A DNA stretch of 64,000 nucleotides from assembly GCA_014898415.1 (NCBI GenBank), contig RCTD01000040.1, positions 62,001 to 126,000 on the forward strand, written 5' to 3'. This document shows positions 1 through 10,441 of this stretch, in pieces. Source of the stretch: Stromatinia cepivora. Its lineage: Eukaryota; Ascomycota; Leotiomycetes; Helotiales; Sclerotiniaceae. The notes below the pieces were generated by a model. That model was not told the DNA's origin. It made no database searches and saw only the letters and a list, made by a program, of their open reading frames with translations. Both the position numbers and the translations under genes were made by a program. The stretch's first letter is position 1. Each line of letters starts with the position of its first letter.

Positions 1-428
1 ACCACTTCGACTGTATGTTGCGAGAAGCGAAGGAAGAGGCGTCATTGCCGGAGAAATGGATGAGAGAAAATGCCAAGGTCGTGGGAACAATTTCCTACTT
101 CTTCGTGCGCGATGCAAGAGCTGCAGGCGAGCTGGGGTTTCTGAATCGATCTATGCAGTTCATATATGATGTTGAACTCCCTTCGTATATTGTACCGAAG
201 CCATTGGATGGGGAAGTTGAAGAGTTCTATCTTTGGACGATTGATCAGACAGTGGAAGCCCTTAAAGCGGGCCAGTTCAAGTACAACAGCGCAGTTACTT
301 TGATCGACTTTTTGATCAGGCATGATTACATATCCATCAGCAATGAGCCCGAATTGGGGACTTTGATCTCCCTCATCAACCGTCGCCCGCATGGAATAGC
401 TACAGCCAAGCAAGTTCCACCTATGTAA
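1..428 (+). CDS. Nudix hydrolase, thiamine-pyrophosphokinase-related (C-terminal part)
   Basis: Reading frame open from the left edge (codons from base 3) to a TAA at 426-428; the 5' part lies outside the window. The visible start carries the core of a Nudix box (REAKEEA, with the metal-binding E-E pair), followed by the aromatic/hydrophobic C-terminal half seen in fungal proteins annotated as thiamine-pyrophosphokinase-related (DUF4743 plus Nudix; yeast YJR142W type). Known for the family: Mg-dependent hydrolysis of nucleoside-diphosphate-like or damaged thiamine-diphosphate substrates in the cytosol. The Gly and first Glu of the Nudix box are off-window, so completeness cannot be judged. 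The assignment rests on the box and the downstream VEEFYLW-type pattern. Confidence 0.75.
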   Translation, partial: HFDCMLREAKEEASLPEKWMRENAKVVGTISYFFVRDARAAGELGFLNRSMQFIYDVELPSYIVPKPLDGEVEEFYLWTIDQTVEALKAGQFKYNSAVTLIDFLIRHDYISISNEPELGTLISLINRRPHGIATAKQVPPM

Positions 429-745
429 TCGACCAACTCACCTACTTTATGTCACGGAACATGCTATGTAGCCGGTTATTGAGTCTTTTACCCTGGTAAT
501 CAAGCCCCTGCATGGTGGACCACCAAGCTTTATCCGGTGTCATCCCGCTTATTACATCCACATACACCTTAACTATGCCTATTCGGGCAATAAGATAAAA
601 ACCAAGTCAATCAACCTTCTTTTTCTTCAATACCCCCTATTCCCCGCTCAAAGTGACCCGCGACCGTAGCGAAACTCCGTGATACCTTATCAAGTGAATC
701 AAATTTCGTAAAGTTACCTACATAATCAACCACGTATTGAGCCAT
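429..745. other. intergenic, no gene seen
   Basis: 3' flank of the Nudix gene and start of the upstream region of the P450. No coding pattern or RNA gene recognised. Confidence 0.6.
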
Positions 746-1109
746 AGGAAAATCAACAGCATTATATAGAAAGTGACAGGAAAAAAAAAACTGCGTTATA
801 TATATTGAAAAGCTACATGGCAACTAATAATATTGTATAAAAAACGATAAGCAAGCTAAGAGCATTGCGTATGTTGAAACGCTGTAGGAAGATTAATAAT
901 ATTGCCTTAAAAACGACAAGAAAGCCAAGAGCATTTGCATATATTAAAAACCGCAGGAAAATCAGTAGCATTGCGTATCCTGAACAAGCCACAGGAAAAT
1001 CGACATGAAGATTGATCAACAGTATTGCATATGTTATAAGCTACAGAAACACCAATAGCATTGCACAAAAGGCGACAGGGAAAACAAACAGAATGACATA
1101 AAAAGCGAC
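746..1109. repeat. degenerate ~37-bp minisatellite upstream of the P450
   Basis: About ten imperfect units of 27-52 bp, each beginning AGGAAAATCAATAGC-like and continuing with ATTGCRTAT and a GAAAAGCYAC-like end. The best units start near 888, 954, 992 and 1044. The array stops about 90 bp before the P450 start codon, so it occupies the promoter region. Short ORFs in it are products of the repeat period, not genes. Confidence 0.7.
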
Positions 1110-1196
1110 TCCCTTCCTTTCGAAACAAAATCACTGCCTCGTTCACCACTTGAACATTCAAACTTAGTACTCAATTGACTTGCTTATACCATCATC

Positions 1197-2840
1197 ATGA
1201 ATTCGTCCCCCAGCTGGAATATCACCAATGGCCATGAGCCGCTCCCGCTCAAAATTGAGGCCGGCGACCCTCTCCTCTTCGGCAAATGGGTATTCTATGT
1301 CGGTGTTCCCTTTGTCACCACTGCGCTTTGGGGTCTGTGGAACTACGTTTTGCGACTGCTCCTCCTCCGCCGTTGGTATGAGAAGCAAGGCATCAACTTT
1401 GTGGACAACTGCTATGCCGTTGTCGGGGCAGAGTTGCGCGTGACAAAACTGCAAGAGGAGAACAAGAGTCACGACTGGCTTTACATGGAAAAGCCAACCA
1501 ACCTATATGGGACATTGCGGGGACTTACTCTGCAACTTTATACCACCAACGCAAACCTCTGCAGCGAGCTCGTTGGCAAGACAGGAAAGCAGGTAGACCG
1601 TAACACTCCTGCTCTCCATTCTGTCGGTCGTTTGAGTCCCTCCGCGATACCTTTCCAGTCTATGCATAAGCTGCGCTTCAAAGAGCGCAAAGCCAATCTA
1701 ACGAAAGGTACAAAGGACAACAAACGTCTCTTCGACATTGTCGAACGTCAAGCAAATCTCGCTCTGGACAAATTCAAAGTCAAGAATGGGTCCAATGTGC
1801 AGATGGACGTTCGAAAACTCCTCGAACACTGGACCCGTTGCACGAGCGGAGAATATGTCTGGGGAAAGGACAATATTGATCGCTACCTGAAAGTCGAAGA
1901 GATCGATGGACAGACTAGGACCTTGCCTTTCATGGTTGTTTTGAACCAGACATTCACCGAACTTCGCTTCTATTCGAGTCGCTTTTGGAATCGCGTTTGC
2001 TTCCCCCTAGCTGGCCTGCCCCTGACTAAGGAAGCTAGACGTCTTAGCCGCAATATCAACGTCCTGCGCGACGTTTGTACAGACATGATGAACAATCCCG
2101 AAGACGGTACTGTCGCCGCTCTCCTGCAAGAAATGAATGAGAGCCAGGGTATGCCCGAAGTATATACTCTAGACGATTTGATTACAGCAACGTTCGCCGG
2201 GCTGGACGCCGTCAAATCGACCGTGATGGGATGCCTCTACCACTTGTTGGATCCCGACAACGAATATTGGCGCAAAGCCATTCTGGAGGAGCTAAACAAG
2301 CTGGAAGAGCAAGAGGGGGACATGGATGTGAAGCTCATGCAAGCTCCAATCCTGAACAGCTTCATGTGGGAGTCTCTGCGTTTCGAGCCGCCCGGGTCAC
2401 TCATCAACAACGCAGCCGTGAAAGATTTCGAACTGTATTACCAAGGACAGACATACAAGATCAAGGCCGGCACGCGCATTGTTTCTAGCATTCACGCGCT
2501 GCACCAACACGAGGAGAGCTGGCGCATAATAGCAGGTGACATGGCACCGCTCACTGTCTTCGACCCTAGCCGGTTCTTGAAGTATGGCGACAAGCTTCTC
2601 GGATCGTCTTGCTTCATGCCTTTTGGCAAAGGACCCCGGCGTTGTCCAGGTCAAGCCGCGGGAGCTTTGATGGTCAAGACATTCCTCAAAGTCTTCATAC
2701 AGAGGGACTTGAAGAACTGCAGGACGGTCTATCCAGAGAACCAAACGAAGGATTCGTCGCGGTTCCATGTCTACAGTAAGGCTACATTTGATATTATCTG
2801 TGACGAGGAGGAGTTGCCCGAGGATACCACCACAGGATAA
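1197..2840 (+). CDS. cytochrome P450 monooxygenase, intronless
   Basis: A 547-aa single-exon protein of normal P450 length. An N-terminal hydrophobic anchor lies at about residues 29-57, so the enzyme is probably ER-bound with a cytosolic catalytic domain. Signatures: ESLR at 392-395 (K-helix ExxR) and FGKGPRRCPG at 476-485, with C483 the proximal haem ligand. The I-helix reads AGLDA at 334-338, so the acidic residue is present but the usual following Thr is Ala. Known for the family: NADPH-dependent monooxygenation or isomerisation of lipophilic substrates. Substrate and CYP family are not assignable by eye. Neighbouring genes give no biosynthetic-cluster context. The start is the first ATG in the frame, before the anchor. 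Confidence 0.93.
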   Translation: MNSSPSWNITNGHEPLPLKIEAGDPLLFGKWVFYVGVPFVTTALWGLWNYVLRLLLLRRWYEKQGINFVDNCYAVVGAELRVTKLQEENKSHDWLYMEKPTNLYGTLRGLTLQLYTTNANLCSELVGKTGKQVDRNTPALHSVGRLSPSAIPFQSMHKLRFKERKANLTKGTKDNKRLFDIVERQANLALDKFKVKNGSNVQMDVRKLLEHWTRCTSGEYVWGKDNIDRYLKVEEIDGQTRTLPFMVVLNQTFTELRFYSSRFWNRVCFPLAGLPLTKEARRLSRNINVLRDVCTDMMNNPEDGTVAALLQEMNESQGMPEVYTLDDLITATFAGLDAVKSTVMGCLYHLLDPDNEYWRKAILEELNKLEEQEGDMDVKLMQAPILNSFMWESLRFEPPGSLINNAAVKDFELYYQGQTYKIKAGTRIVSSIHALHQHEESWRIIAGDMAPLTVFDPSRFLKYGDKLLGSSCFMPFGKGPRRCPGQAAGALMVKTFLKVFIQRDLKNCRTVYPENQTKDSSRFHVYSKATFDIICDEEELPEDTTTG

Positions 2841-3683
2841 TGATTATTCTTGACACCTCGCTGCTCTGTGGCTGGGACTGAATCTAGGTGCATGAGTTAG
2901 ATGAAAGATAGGAGAGACTGAAGTAACGTATGGTATGGTATGTTGAGCCTGGATGGAGCAAACGGCACATATACATGGAAGAGAGGTGTCGGAGGCCTAT
3001 GTTCTTGCCCTTCGTTATTACCAGATTATCATTTGTAATCAACGTGTTTCCTTGTTTCTAGGATATTCCAGAAGCTCAGACAAGTAGCCTTACGTCTGCA
3101 ACCCCTGCCTCAAAGCCGCAGACGTGAAGCCAATGGTAAATGTGACTATTCTTGAAATCATCTAGAGCTGAGCCAAGAGTCTTGACATCGTGACACATCC
3201 GTAAATCCAAGAAAGTGTAGGGAGGAAGCTGCAAACGAAAACGAGTTGCAAAGAGATTGAAGAGAAAATGGCGAGGAGTGGGATGAGCGTGGTCTTTATA
3301 GAGCTTGAAAGCGGAGGCTGGACCGTGCACGTACCTTGCCTGTTACGGCGGCCGCTAAACTTGGGGGAAGCATACAATCTGGGTTATTAAAAGAATAACC
3401 TCTTTTAGTGAATAAAAGGAAGCTTAAACATAGAAATTGAAGGAAGCTTAAACATAGAAATTGAAGGCATTCAGATTATTATAGATTAACTAGAGAGTAA
3501 AGATTTTATGGAAAGAAGAGCTCTGATTTATTATCAAAGTTTTATTAGTACTAATTGGGATTCCTGATAGAGCTATTAATTATCCGAAACTGTCTCCTCA
3601 AACGAAATAATCCGGAGCCATGAACATCTACTCGAAACACATATTGAAATTATGCTTGCACCATCCATACTTCTATAATCAAA
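2841..3683. other. intergenic with one possible tiny ORF
   Basis: On the minus strand a TATA-like CTATAAAG (about 3296-3303), a CT-rich leader and an ORF of 40 codons (3076-3198) give a promoter-plus-ORF arrangement. The product has no recognisable feature and may be non-coding or decayed. The two copies of a 24-bp direct repeat near 3420-3465 are otherwise unremarkable. Confidence 0.35.
3305..3359 (-). promoter_or_regulatory. GC-rich promoter-like module, copy A
   Basis: Two conserved blocks, TTGAAAGCGGAGGCTGG (3305-3321) and GCGGCCGCTAAA (3348-3359), separated by 26 bp. The same pair recurs in the same order at 4814-4860. On the minus strand a TATA-like box follows at once. The abutting CGG/CCG triplets resemble sites of Zn2Cys6 regulators, which is inference. 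Confidence 0.45.
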
Positions 3684-3947
3684 TCAGTATTCTTCGGTAG
3701 TTCCATCGTATTCGATAAGGAGTACATTTCCAGCTAGAGTAGTTTCCAAGTATTGTAGAGTAGTTTGACGATCCACTACTACTATATATTTAATAGGCTA
3801 TAACTGCGATAGAATTTGAAGTCATACTGGGGATTTGATCAGCTACTTACCAAGGATTGTGGGAGTAAATTGGTCAATTACTTCCTCGTCATTGTCTCCA
3901 ACTGTCGTTGTGATAATCTCGGAAGGAGGTGGGTCGCTGGATGTCAT
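3684..3947 (-). CDS. small two-exon gene, 64-aa acidic protein of unknown function
   Basis: Exon 1 is 3947-3851, exon 2 is 3781-3684; the 69-nt intron (3850-3782) starts GTAAGT and ends ATATAG. Splicing (phase 1) joins two open frames of 97 and 98 nt into 65 codons ending in TGA. The product begins MTSSDPPPSEI, is Thr/Glu/Asp-rich and ends EYDGTTEEY, with no signal peptide or membrane segment. A TATA box lies at 4119-4111 and a pyrimidine-rich leader precedes the start. A five-codon upstream ORF (ATG at about 3961) ends just before the main ATG. Each exon alone is under 35 codons, so an ORF-length filter would miss it. No family recognised; the splice signals, not homology, support it. Confidence 0.55.
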
Positions 3948-4110
3948 TATAGTAAGCACATTCTTTGGGATGATCAAGGAGTAGTTCAACAGAGCTAGTT
4001 CAAGGAAAAGGCAAACAAATTGTAACTAGCAATGAAGAAGTGAGACAAACTGAGTTAAAGTAACTGCGAGATGAAGAAAGTGGTAGTGTACATTGGTTGC
4101 CTCTTATATC

Positions 4111-4119
4111 CCTTTTATA
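4111..4119 (-). promoter_or_regulatory. TATA box of the small gene at 3684-3947
   Basis: TATAAAAGG on the minus strand, followed by a second ATATAAG and by CT-rich leader sequence typical of fungal core promoters, about 165 nt before the start codon. Confidence 0.5.
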
Positions 4120-5573
4120 CATCCAGACCCATGGCCTAGTTTGACCAGACCACCAACCTTTCAGCAGATAAGGCTCTTTAGATGGTACCAATATGTATTC
4201 GATGGATGATCTGCTTCTTTCGTAGAGTAAGTCTTTGATAATAGAAATTTAGGGGCTTCCCATGTTCCCGACAAGTTAATGTAACATCAATACAACATCA
4301 GAGTGATTTTTATCTTTTATCACACGAGTCGAATGCAGTGACTATAGATGTAGATCAAGTATAGGCGTTCGACTCATGACTTTCATGTGCCAACGGACCT
4401 TCTGACGAGAAGCGATCATTGATTGTGCTCAATGGCGTTTCATCCTTGAGGATTTTGCACCCCGAAAGAACCATTTTCCTTACCTTGTAACTTACTCTCA
4501 GGCAACCGGCGTTTCATATTGCTATTTAAACTACTCATGAGTTCAAAGATAAAGATGGACATTGTGATAACCATAACTATCAAATGCTGAACGAAAGGAA
4601 AATCGAGAGTCCTGGTTTGAAAGGAGTCTTGGAGTCTAGCACTCAGCTGCGGCGATTCCGGTAAAGGGGCATGTGAAGTGGATCTGTTACTAGCTACATG
4701 AGATGTATGATGTGATGATATCGAGTGACAGGTAGGTGAAGGTTAGAAGTGAATTGGAAAAGATAATGTTCGTGAAAGGGAGAGATGGAAGATGGAAGTT
4801 GCATAGATAGACATTGAAAGCGGCGGCTGGCATGTTGCTTTGCTTAATGCGGCCGCTAAAACGCGTAGAAAATGGAAAACCGCAGCAATACGGAGTACTA
4901 GCCACACATCTTTTATTATCCTCTGTTCATCTATCACAGCGATTCATGCCCGCAGAGACAGTCTTCCATCTTCTTTCGGTCATAAGCAACATCCTATGAA
5001 CATTTTCCCTTTTCATCCTTTTCCTGGGGTAACTTCATGGGGAGAAAAAGCATGTCATCAAAGACAAATGAATCATTTCATTGTCGTAAATTTAGGAAGA
5101 ATGATACTATTCCCATGTAAAGAAAGCTGGTGGTGATGAGATCGTGATAAGATCGTGCCATCGTGCTGAAAAAAAAGAGAAAATTCTCCGATGGCACATG
5201 ATGTAAGGTTAACCCCGCGCACTCCGCAATTTTGCAAGAACTTAACCTGGAACTACTCTTGATAAGGTATAAGGTATGAAACTGTCTTGGCCATTTCCCA
5301 AGACCCAGGGACACGAGGACTTCCCCCCTCAAAATCCTCAGATCAAAACCATTTCTAAATCCATCTATTGATTTTGTTTTTTCCCTTTGTATGACCTCGT
5401 GGACAACTTTCATTGTGGTTTTCTTCTTTTTCCTTGTTGAATATAAATGTCTTCATTTCCTCCTTGATTAAAAAAGGACAGAGAGATCCTTTTCCTTATT
5501 GCTTTCATTTTGTTCCAATCTCATTCTATTCTATGCAAACTGTTGCCCTTCGACCGGAGGAGGAGCCTCAATC
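4120..5573. other. intergenic region holding promoter-module copy B and the GH76 promoter
   Basis: No convincing gene. On the minus strand a 44-codon ORF (about 4575-4441) contains a GTAAGG donor-like site after CAAG, so a decayed or spliced minor gene below module copy B cannot be excluded. The last 500 bp are T/C-rich leader of the GH76 gene. Confidence 0.4.
4814..4860 (-). promoter_or_regulatory. GC-rich promoter-like module, copy B
   Basis: Same two blocks as copy A: TTGAAAGCGGCGGCTGG (4814-4830; 16 of 17 identical) and GCGGCCGCTAAA (4849-4860; identical), here 18 bp apart. The surrounding sequence is not obviously similar, so the blocks are the conserved part. No clear TATA follows. Confidence 0.45.
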
Positions 5574-7354
5574 ATGATTTCTTTTTCAGTTGTCACCAAT
5601 ATACGATTGCGCATATCATTACTACTGCTGTGCATCCTCTGCGGGTTGTTTTTCTCAATTGGCGTATCTGCGAGTTCAAATGATGTTGTGCGACAGTATG
5701 ATCTGATCCAACGACCACTTATGAATAATGAAGATATTGCAACGAACGGGCATTCTCAAAACCCCATCAAACATAAAGATTCAAAAGTCCTACCTGCAAT
5801 GGTGAGCGCGCTGGACGTGCTACAAGAAGATTACTTTGCGACTTGGCAAGGCATTTATCCAACAGGAATTGACTGGACATCAGCAGTGATTGGTATTCTA
5901 ATTTCTCTCAATGTCTAAATTAAGCCAGAGCAATAACTAACACCAGTTTTCAAACAGGCACATATGTCGCTGGTGCCCTTACTACTCTCACAAAATCCTT
6001 CTCTGCACTCTTCTCGCCAAAGACCAACGAGAACATCATCAACAAATACTTTGCTGAATTAATTGGCTTTTATTTTGGTCAGGATGCCTTTTCTTTACGA
6101 CAACAAGCTTATGATGATATGTTATGGGTGGTTCTCGGCTGGTTGGAGACGGTGAAATTCATTGATCTACACTCGGAATTACATTACTCCAACTTCTCTC
6201 AACCAGAATGGTACGGAAAACAATACAAACCTGCGTTTGCACATCGTGCTCGGCTCTTTTGGGAATTAGCATCACAAGGATGGGATACTACTCTCTGTGG
6301 TGGTGGAATGATATGGTCTCCATATCTTCTCCCATACAAGAATGCCATCACCAATGAACTGTATATCGCGGCTTCGATATCGATGTACCTATATTTTCCT
6401 GGGGACTCTAACCAATCTCCATTTATACATTCAAACCCTACCTATCCGCCTCGGGACCCGAAATATTTGCAAGCAGCTGTTGATGCTTACAAATGGTTGA
6501 ACAGCTCAAACATGACTGATTTGCAAGGATTATATGTCGATGGATATCATATCTCAAATCTTTCTGCTGGTGACAATACCCGCTGCGATTCTCGAAATGA
6601 GATGGTATATACATATAATCAAGGGGTTTTGCTTACTGGTCAACGTGGTCTCTATGATGCGACCGCTGCACGATCATACCTTGAAGATGGCCACAAACTC
6701 ATATATGATGTTATTAATGCCACAGGTTACGATTTGAAGCATGATATTGTCATTTCACCACCACCCAAAAATGGTTCCACTTTGGCGAAATGGTTTGGTT
6801 TAGGTAGAAATGGGATACTGGAAGAAGCTTGCGATTCAGGTGGTTCCTGCTCTCAAGATGGGCAAACTTTCAAGGGCATATTCTTTCATCATTTGACTGC
6901 ATTCTGTAGTGATTTACCGAAAATACCTATTGCAGGCACCGAAGAGAGTTTAAAGCTCGATAGAGAGTGGCATTCTGGCAAGTGCTCGAAATATGCAAGT
7001 TGGATTAGACGAAATGCTGAGGCTGCATTAAACACCAAGGATGAAGAAGGGAGATTTGGGATGTGGTGGGGTGCACCGGCTGCGAATCATTCCCTTAACG
7101 ACGATACGCCGAATCAGATATCGGAAGGCTCTGTAGATTACCGAAATATGGGAGTTCCAAAGAATACAGAATGGAGAGGTGGGAAATACAATAAAGGAGC
7201 GAAAGCGAGCAAGATTCCTAGATATGGAGAAGATGGAGATCATCGTCATATTGAGATAGAAGATCCCAATGGCCGAGGTAGGGGAAGAACTGTAGAGACT
7301 CAGGGTGGAGGATTATCTGTATTGAGAGCATCGTGGGAGGTAGATCTCAGATAA
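5574..7354 (+). CDS. secreted GH76 alpha-1,6-mannanase-like protein
   Basis: Exons 5574-5892 and 5958-7354; the 65-nt intron (GTATTC, branch CTAAC, ending CAG) restores the family sequence SAVIG-TYVAGAL across the junction. Total 571 aa. The start is the ATG that opens a signal peptide (basic start, LLLLCILCGLFF core at about 11-27), not the ATG 25 codons earlier. Family traits: YDDMLW with the Asp-Asp pair at 159-160, CGGGMIWSP, and YTYNQGVLLTG. Known for GH76: endo-1,6-alpha-mannan cleavage or transglycosylation at the cell wall. There is no C-terminal hydrophobic tail, so it is probably secreted rather than GPI-anchored as Dfg5/Dcw1 are. Several N-glycosylation sequons are visible. Confidence 0.9.
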
Positions 7355-7980
7355 ATTTGTATATAGTTATTTCATTGTATCCTTTATAGATGGGTCGTGG
7401 GTGGTCTAAGATTCGGCATTTACACCAAGCTCTAGATGTGAAATATCATTAAATATTCTATATCTTAAGTTCGATGATTGATAAATTACAATATTTTGCT
7501 CAAATTACTCAAAGCTACTTCACTAATGTTATCAATTAGACAAGGCGATGGGAGTGATAGGGCATTTCAACAGCTACCAAAAATCACAAGCTTCAGCCAC
7601 AGTTTCATGCATCAGCCACAACCGAACCGCTGAAGCTGAAGGAACAGCTTGTTACAATGTTACCCTATTTCTCATTCATTACAACCGACCTGTCCTGATT
7701 TATTGATCTGATTGTTCTTTTTGAGAGTTTATAAAGGATCTAACATTGAGATTTTCAAAGATTTCCACACATTATCCCAAAGGGACTGATAGCAATGCAT
7801 GATATTATCGCATAACGCCGGTGACGCGTAATAATCTGCTGGAAATCATAGCTTTCACAGCTCTCACAGCTCTCACAGCTCATCAAACACAGCTCCTCAA
7901 CCACAGATCCACCTCTCCTTCATCTGACAACAATCATCTATAATTGTTGAATCGGGGGCTAACATATACAAACATATAAG
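7355..7980. other. intergenic, ERD2 promoter
   Basis: AT-rich 3' flank of the GH76 gene, then the ERD2 5' region with a short CACAGCTCT iteration (about 7855-7880). No gene recognised. Confidence 0.6.
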
Positions 7981-9242
7981 ATGGTCGGATTCAATGTATG
8001 CAAATCTTTGAGCGCATTCAAGGCTCTTCCCCTTCTCTATCCTTACATCTACTGATACTAACACACTCTCCAGTTCTTCCGCATACTAGGAGATCTCTCC
8101 CACACACTCTCAAAATGTATCCTCATATACGCAATCCACCGAAACTCATCTGCTGAAGGTATTACCTCCCATCATTCCCTAAACCATTCATCAAACTAAT
8201 ACCCAGAAAGGTGTTTCTCTCATTACTCAATCCCTCTATGCCATGGTCTTCATAACCCGCTATCTCGATCTCTTTTCCGGTTATTTCATTCTTTGGAATT
8301 TCACATTGAAAATCTTTTATATCGGTTCGAGTCTCTATATCTTGTTTTTGATGTTGAGAGTATATGCACGTACAAGAGAACGTGAAAAGGCTTGGAAATT
8401 GGGGGGTCTTTGTTTTGTTGGAAGTGCGGTTTTAGCGCCGGTTTTAATGATGATTTTTAAAAAGAAATATGCTTGGGGTTTTATGGAGGTTTGTATATCT
8501 TTTGAGGGTATGAATATGACATGGATTTGCGATGCTGATATGATATTAGGTTCTATGGGTTTTCTCCATCCTCCTAGAATCAACATGTATCCTCCCACAA
8601 CTTCTCCTCCTTCGACAAACTACCGTTCCTACAGTTCTCGATTCTTACTACCTAGTAACACTCGGTTCCTATCGATTCTTTTACATTCTAAATTGGATTT
8701 GGCGATCTCTTGATATTAATGATCGTCCTCTCGATACCATTGCAGTTATCGGTGGAGTAATCCAAACTGCTTTTTACATCGATTTCGCATGGGTATACTA
8801 TTCTCGACAACGCGTCAAGCTTAGGAGTGGAGGAGTAGTAGATGCAGATGATATTAGTAGAGGTTGGTTATTAAACCGCGTGTTGGGAAATAAACACATG
8901 GCAGGAACAGAAGAACATGAAGGGGATGAGGAAGCAACTCCAGCATTGGGTGGTAGACAGGATACAGGACGTAATACGAGTAAATGGGGAGCAAGAGGTA
9001 TTTCAGTTAGTGCGGATGATGGTGTACTTGCGGGTGAAAGTCAAAGACATGCTTCGTTTGAAGGACAGGAAAGTGGTGTGGTTGATGCGGCGGATGTGGA
9101 TGGTGATGCGAAAATGAAGGATCCGGATGAGTTGGCTAGGATTTTGGATGAGGATGGGGAGGAGAGTGAAGAGGATGGAACTTTGCCGAAGCCGGGGGGG
9201 AGTAGTTCTGGTGTGAGTAATGGGTCGGAGTGGAGAGGATGA
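7981..9242 (+). CDS. ER lumen protein-retaining (KDEL/HDEL) receptor with long C-terminal tail
   Basis: Four exons: 7981-7995, 8074-8158, 8211-8488, 8550-9242; 356 aa. The five-codon first exon is forced by the family start (F-FRILGDLSHTLSK). The ERD2 signature region GVSLITQSLY...TRYLDLF is at 34-55, with the conserved R50-Y51. Seven membrane segments extend to about residue 210. Known role: binds the C-terminal HDEL/KDEL signal of escaped ER proteins in the Golgi and returns them by COPI vesicles. Family members are about 210-220 aa; here about 145 extra residues follow, rich in Asp, Glu, Gly and Ser and predicted cytosolic. All intron borders are canonical. Confidence 0.93.
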
Positions 9243-9971
9243 AGAGGTTGATTTTTGAGATGCGATGGGGTATGGGCATGTGTATGGGCATTTTTAAGGA
9301 CTTGATTTGACTCGATTTGAGTGATTTGAGAATATTGTATGATTCAACAGAAATATGATATGAATGAGCATAACAAGTTTTGGGATCTGGGGTTTACGAT
9401 GGATGATTGATTTGATGGATGCATGGATGGATGAAATGTTCATGGTCCTTCTGCAGCTAATTTTCCACTTTGCGAATATCAAATACCCAGTTTTTGGATT
9501 TTTTGACAGATGTGGGCAGATTCGTATAATTGATGTTTGTGTTTGAGTTTTATTCAGTACTTGCTTGCTGCTTGCGGTTTACAGTTGGGAAAATTGTATT
9601 ACTTATTCTTACCCCCATTCATTCTTGCAAGTTGTATTGTATTGTATAGACTCTTGAACAGTGACTCCTAAACAGTGAGCGGCACTCTAAAGTCTAAATC
9701 TAAATCCTTGCTTCCTTTTTTTTTTTTTTTTTTTTTTAGTCGAATTATTCGAATTATTATTCGTATTTCTGAGATTATAAGTGTTAGTTATATTATTATT
9801 TATTGAGTATTATTTACTATTTACCTAGTTAGTAATTCTTAAGTAAAATATTAAAGATTGAGATTATTTTTCGGTTTTTGATATAGAGATGTAGATGGAT
9901 ACAGTGTAAAATGTGGTATAATGATATAATGGTAATTAATTTCTTGGTAGGATTGCTTGGAAGAGATTTTG
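9243..9971. other. intergenic with 22-T homopolymer
   Basis: No gene seen. A run of 22 T occupies 9716-9737, followed by AT-rich sequence leading into the TTTTA array. Confidence 0.6.
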
Positions 9972-10441
9972 ATATTTTATATTATTTTATATTATTTTAT
10001 ATTATTTTATTTTATTTTATATTATTTTATATTATTTTATATTATTTTATTTTATTTTATTTTATTTTATTTTATTTTATTTTATTTTATTTTATTTTAT
10101 TTTATTTTATTTTATTTTATTTTATTTTATTTTATTTTATTTTATTTTATTTTATTTTATTTTATTTTATTTTATTTTATTTTATTTTATTTTATTTTAT
10201 TTTATTTTATTTTATTTTATTTTATTTTATTTATTTTATTTTATTTTATTTTATTTTATTTTATTTTATTTTATTTTATTTTATTTTATTTATTTTATTT
10301 TATTTTATTTTATTTTATTTTATTTATTTTATTTTATTTTATTTTATTTTATTTTATTTTATTTTATTTTATTTTATTTTATTTTATTTTATTTTATTTT
10401 ATTTTATTTTATTTTATTTTATTTTATTTTATTTTATTTTT
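9972..10441. repeat. long TTTTA pentanucleotide microsatellite
   Basis: About 470 bp. The first 75 bp alternate TTTTA with TATTA variants; from about 10047 the array is nearly pure TTTTA with three TTTA phase shifts near 10231, 10291 and 10321. Long Phe/Ile/Leu/Tyr ORFs in it are artefacts. The assembled length of such an array may not be exact. Confidence 0.95.

Noticed and set aside
42..413. 123-codon minus-strand ORF
   Set aside because: Antisense shadow of the Nudix gene, which has the family motif on the plus strand.
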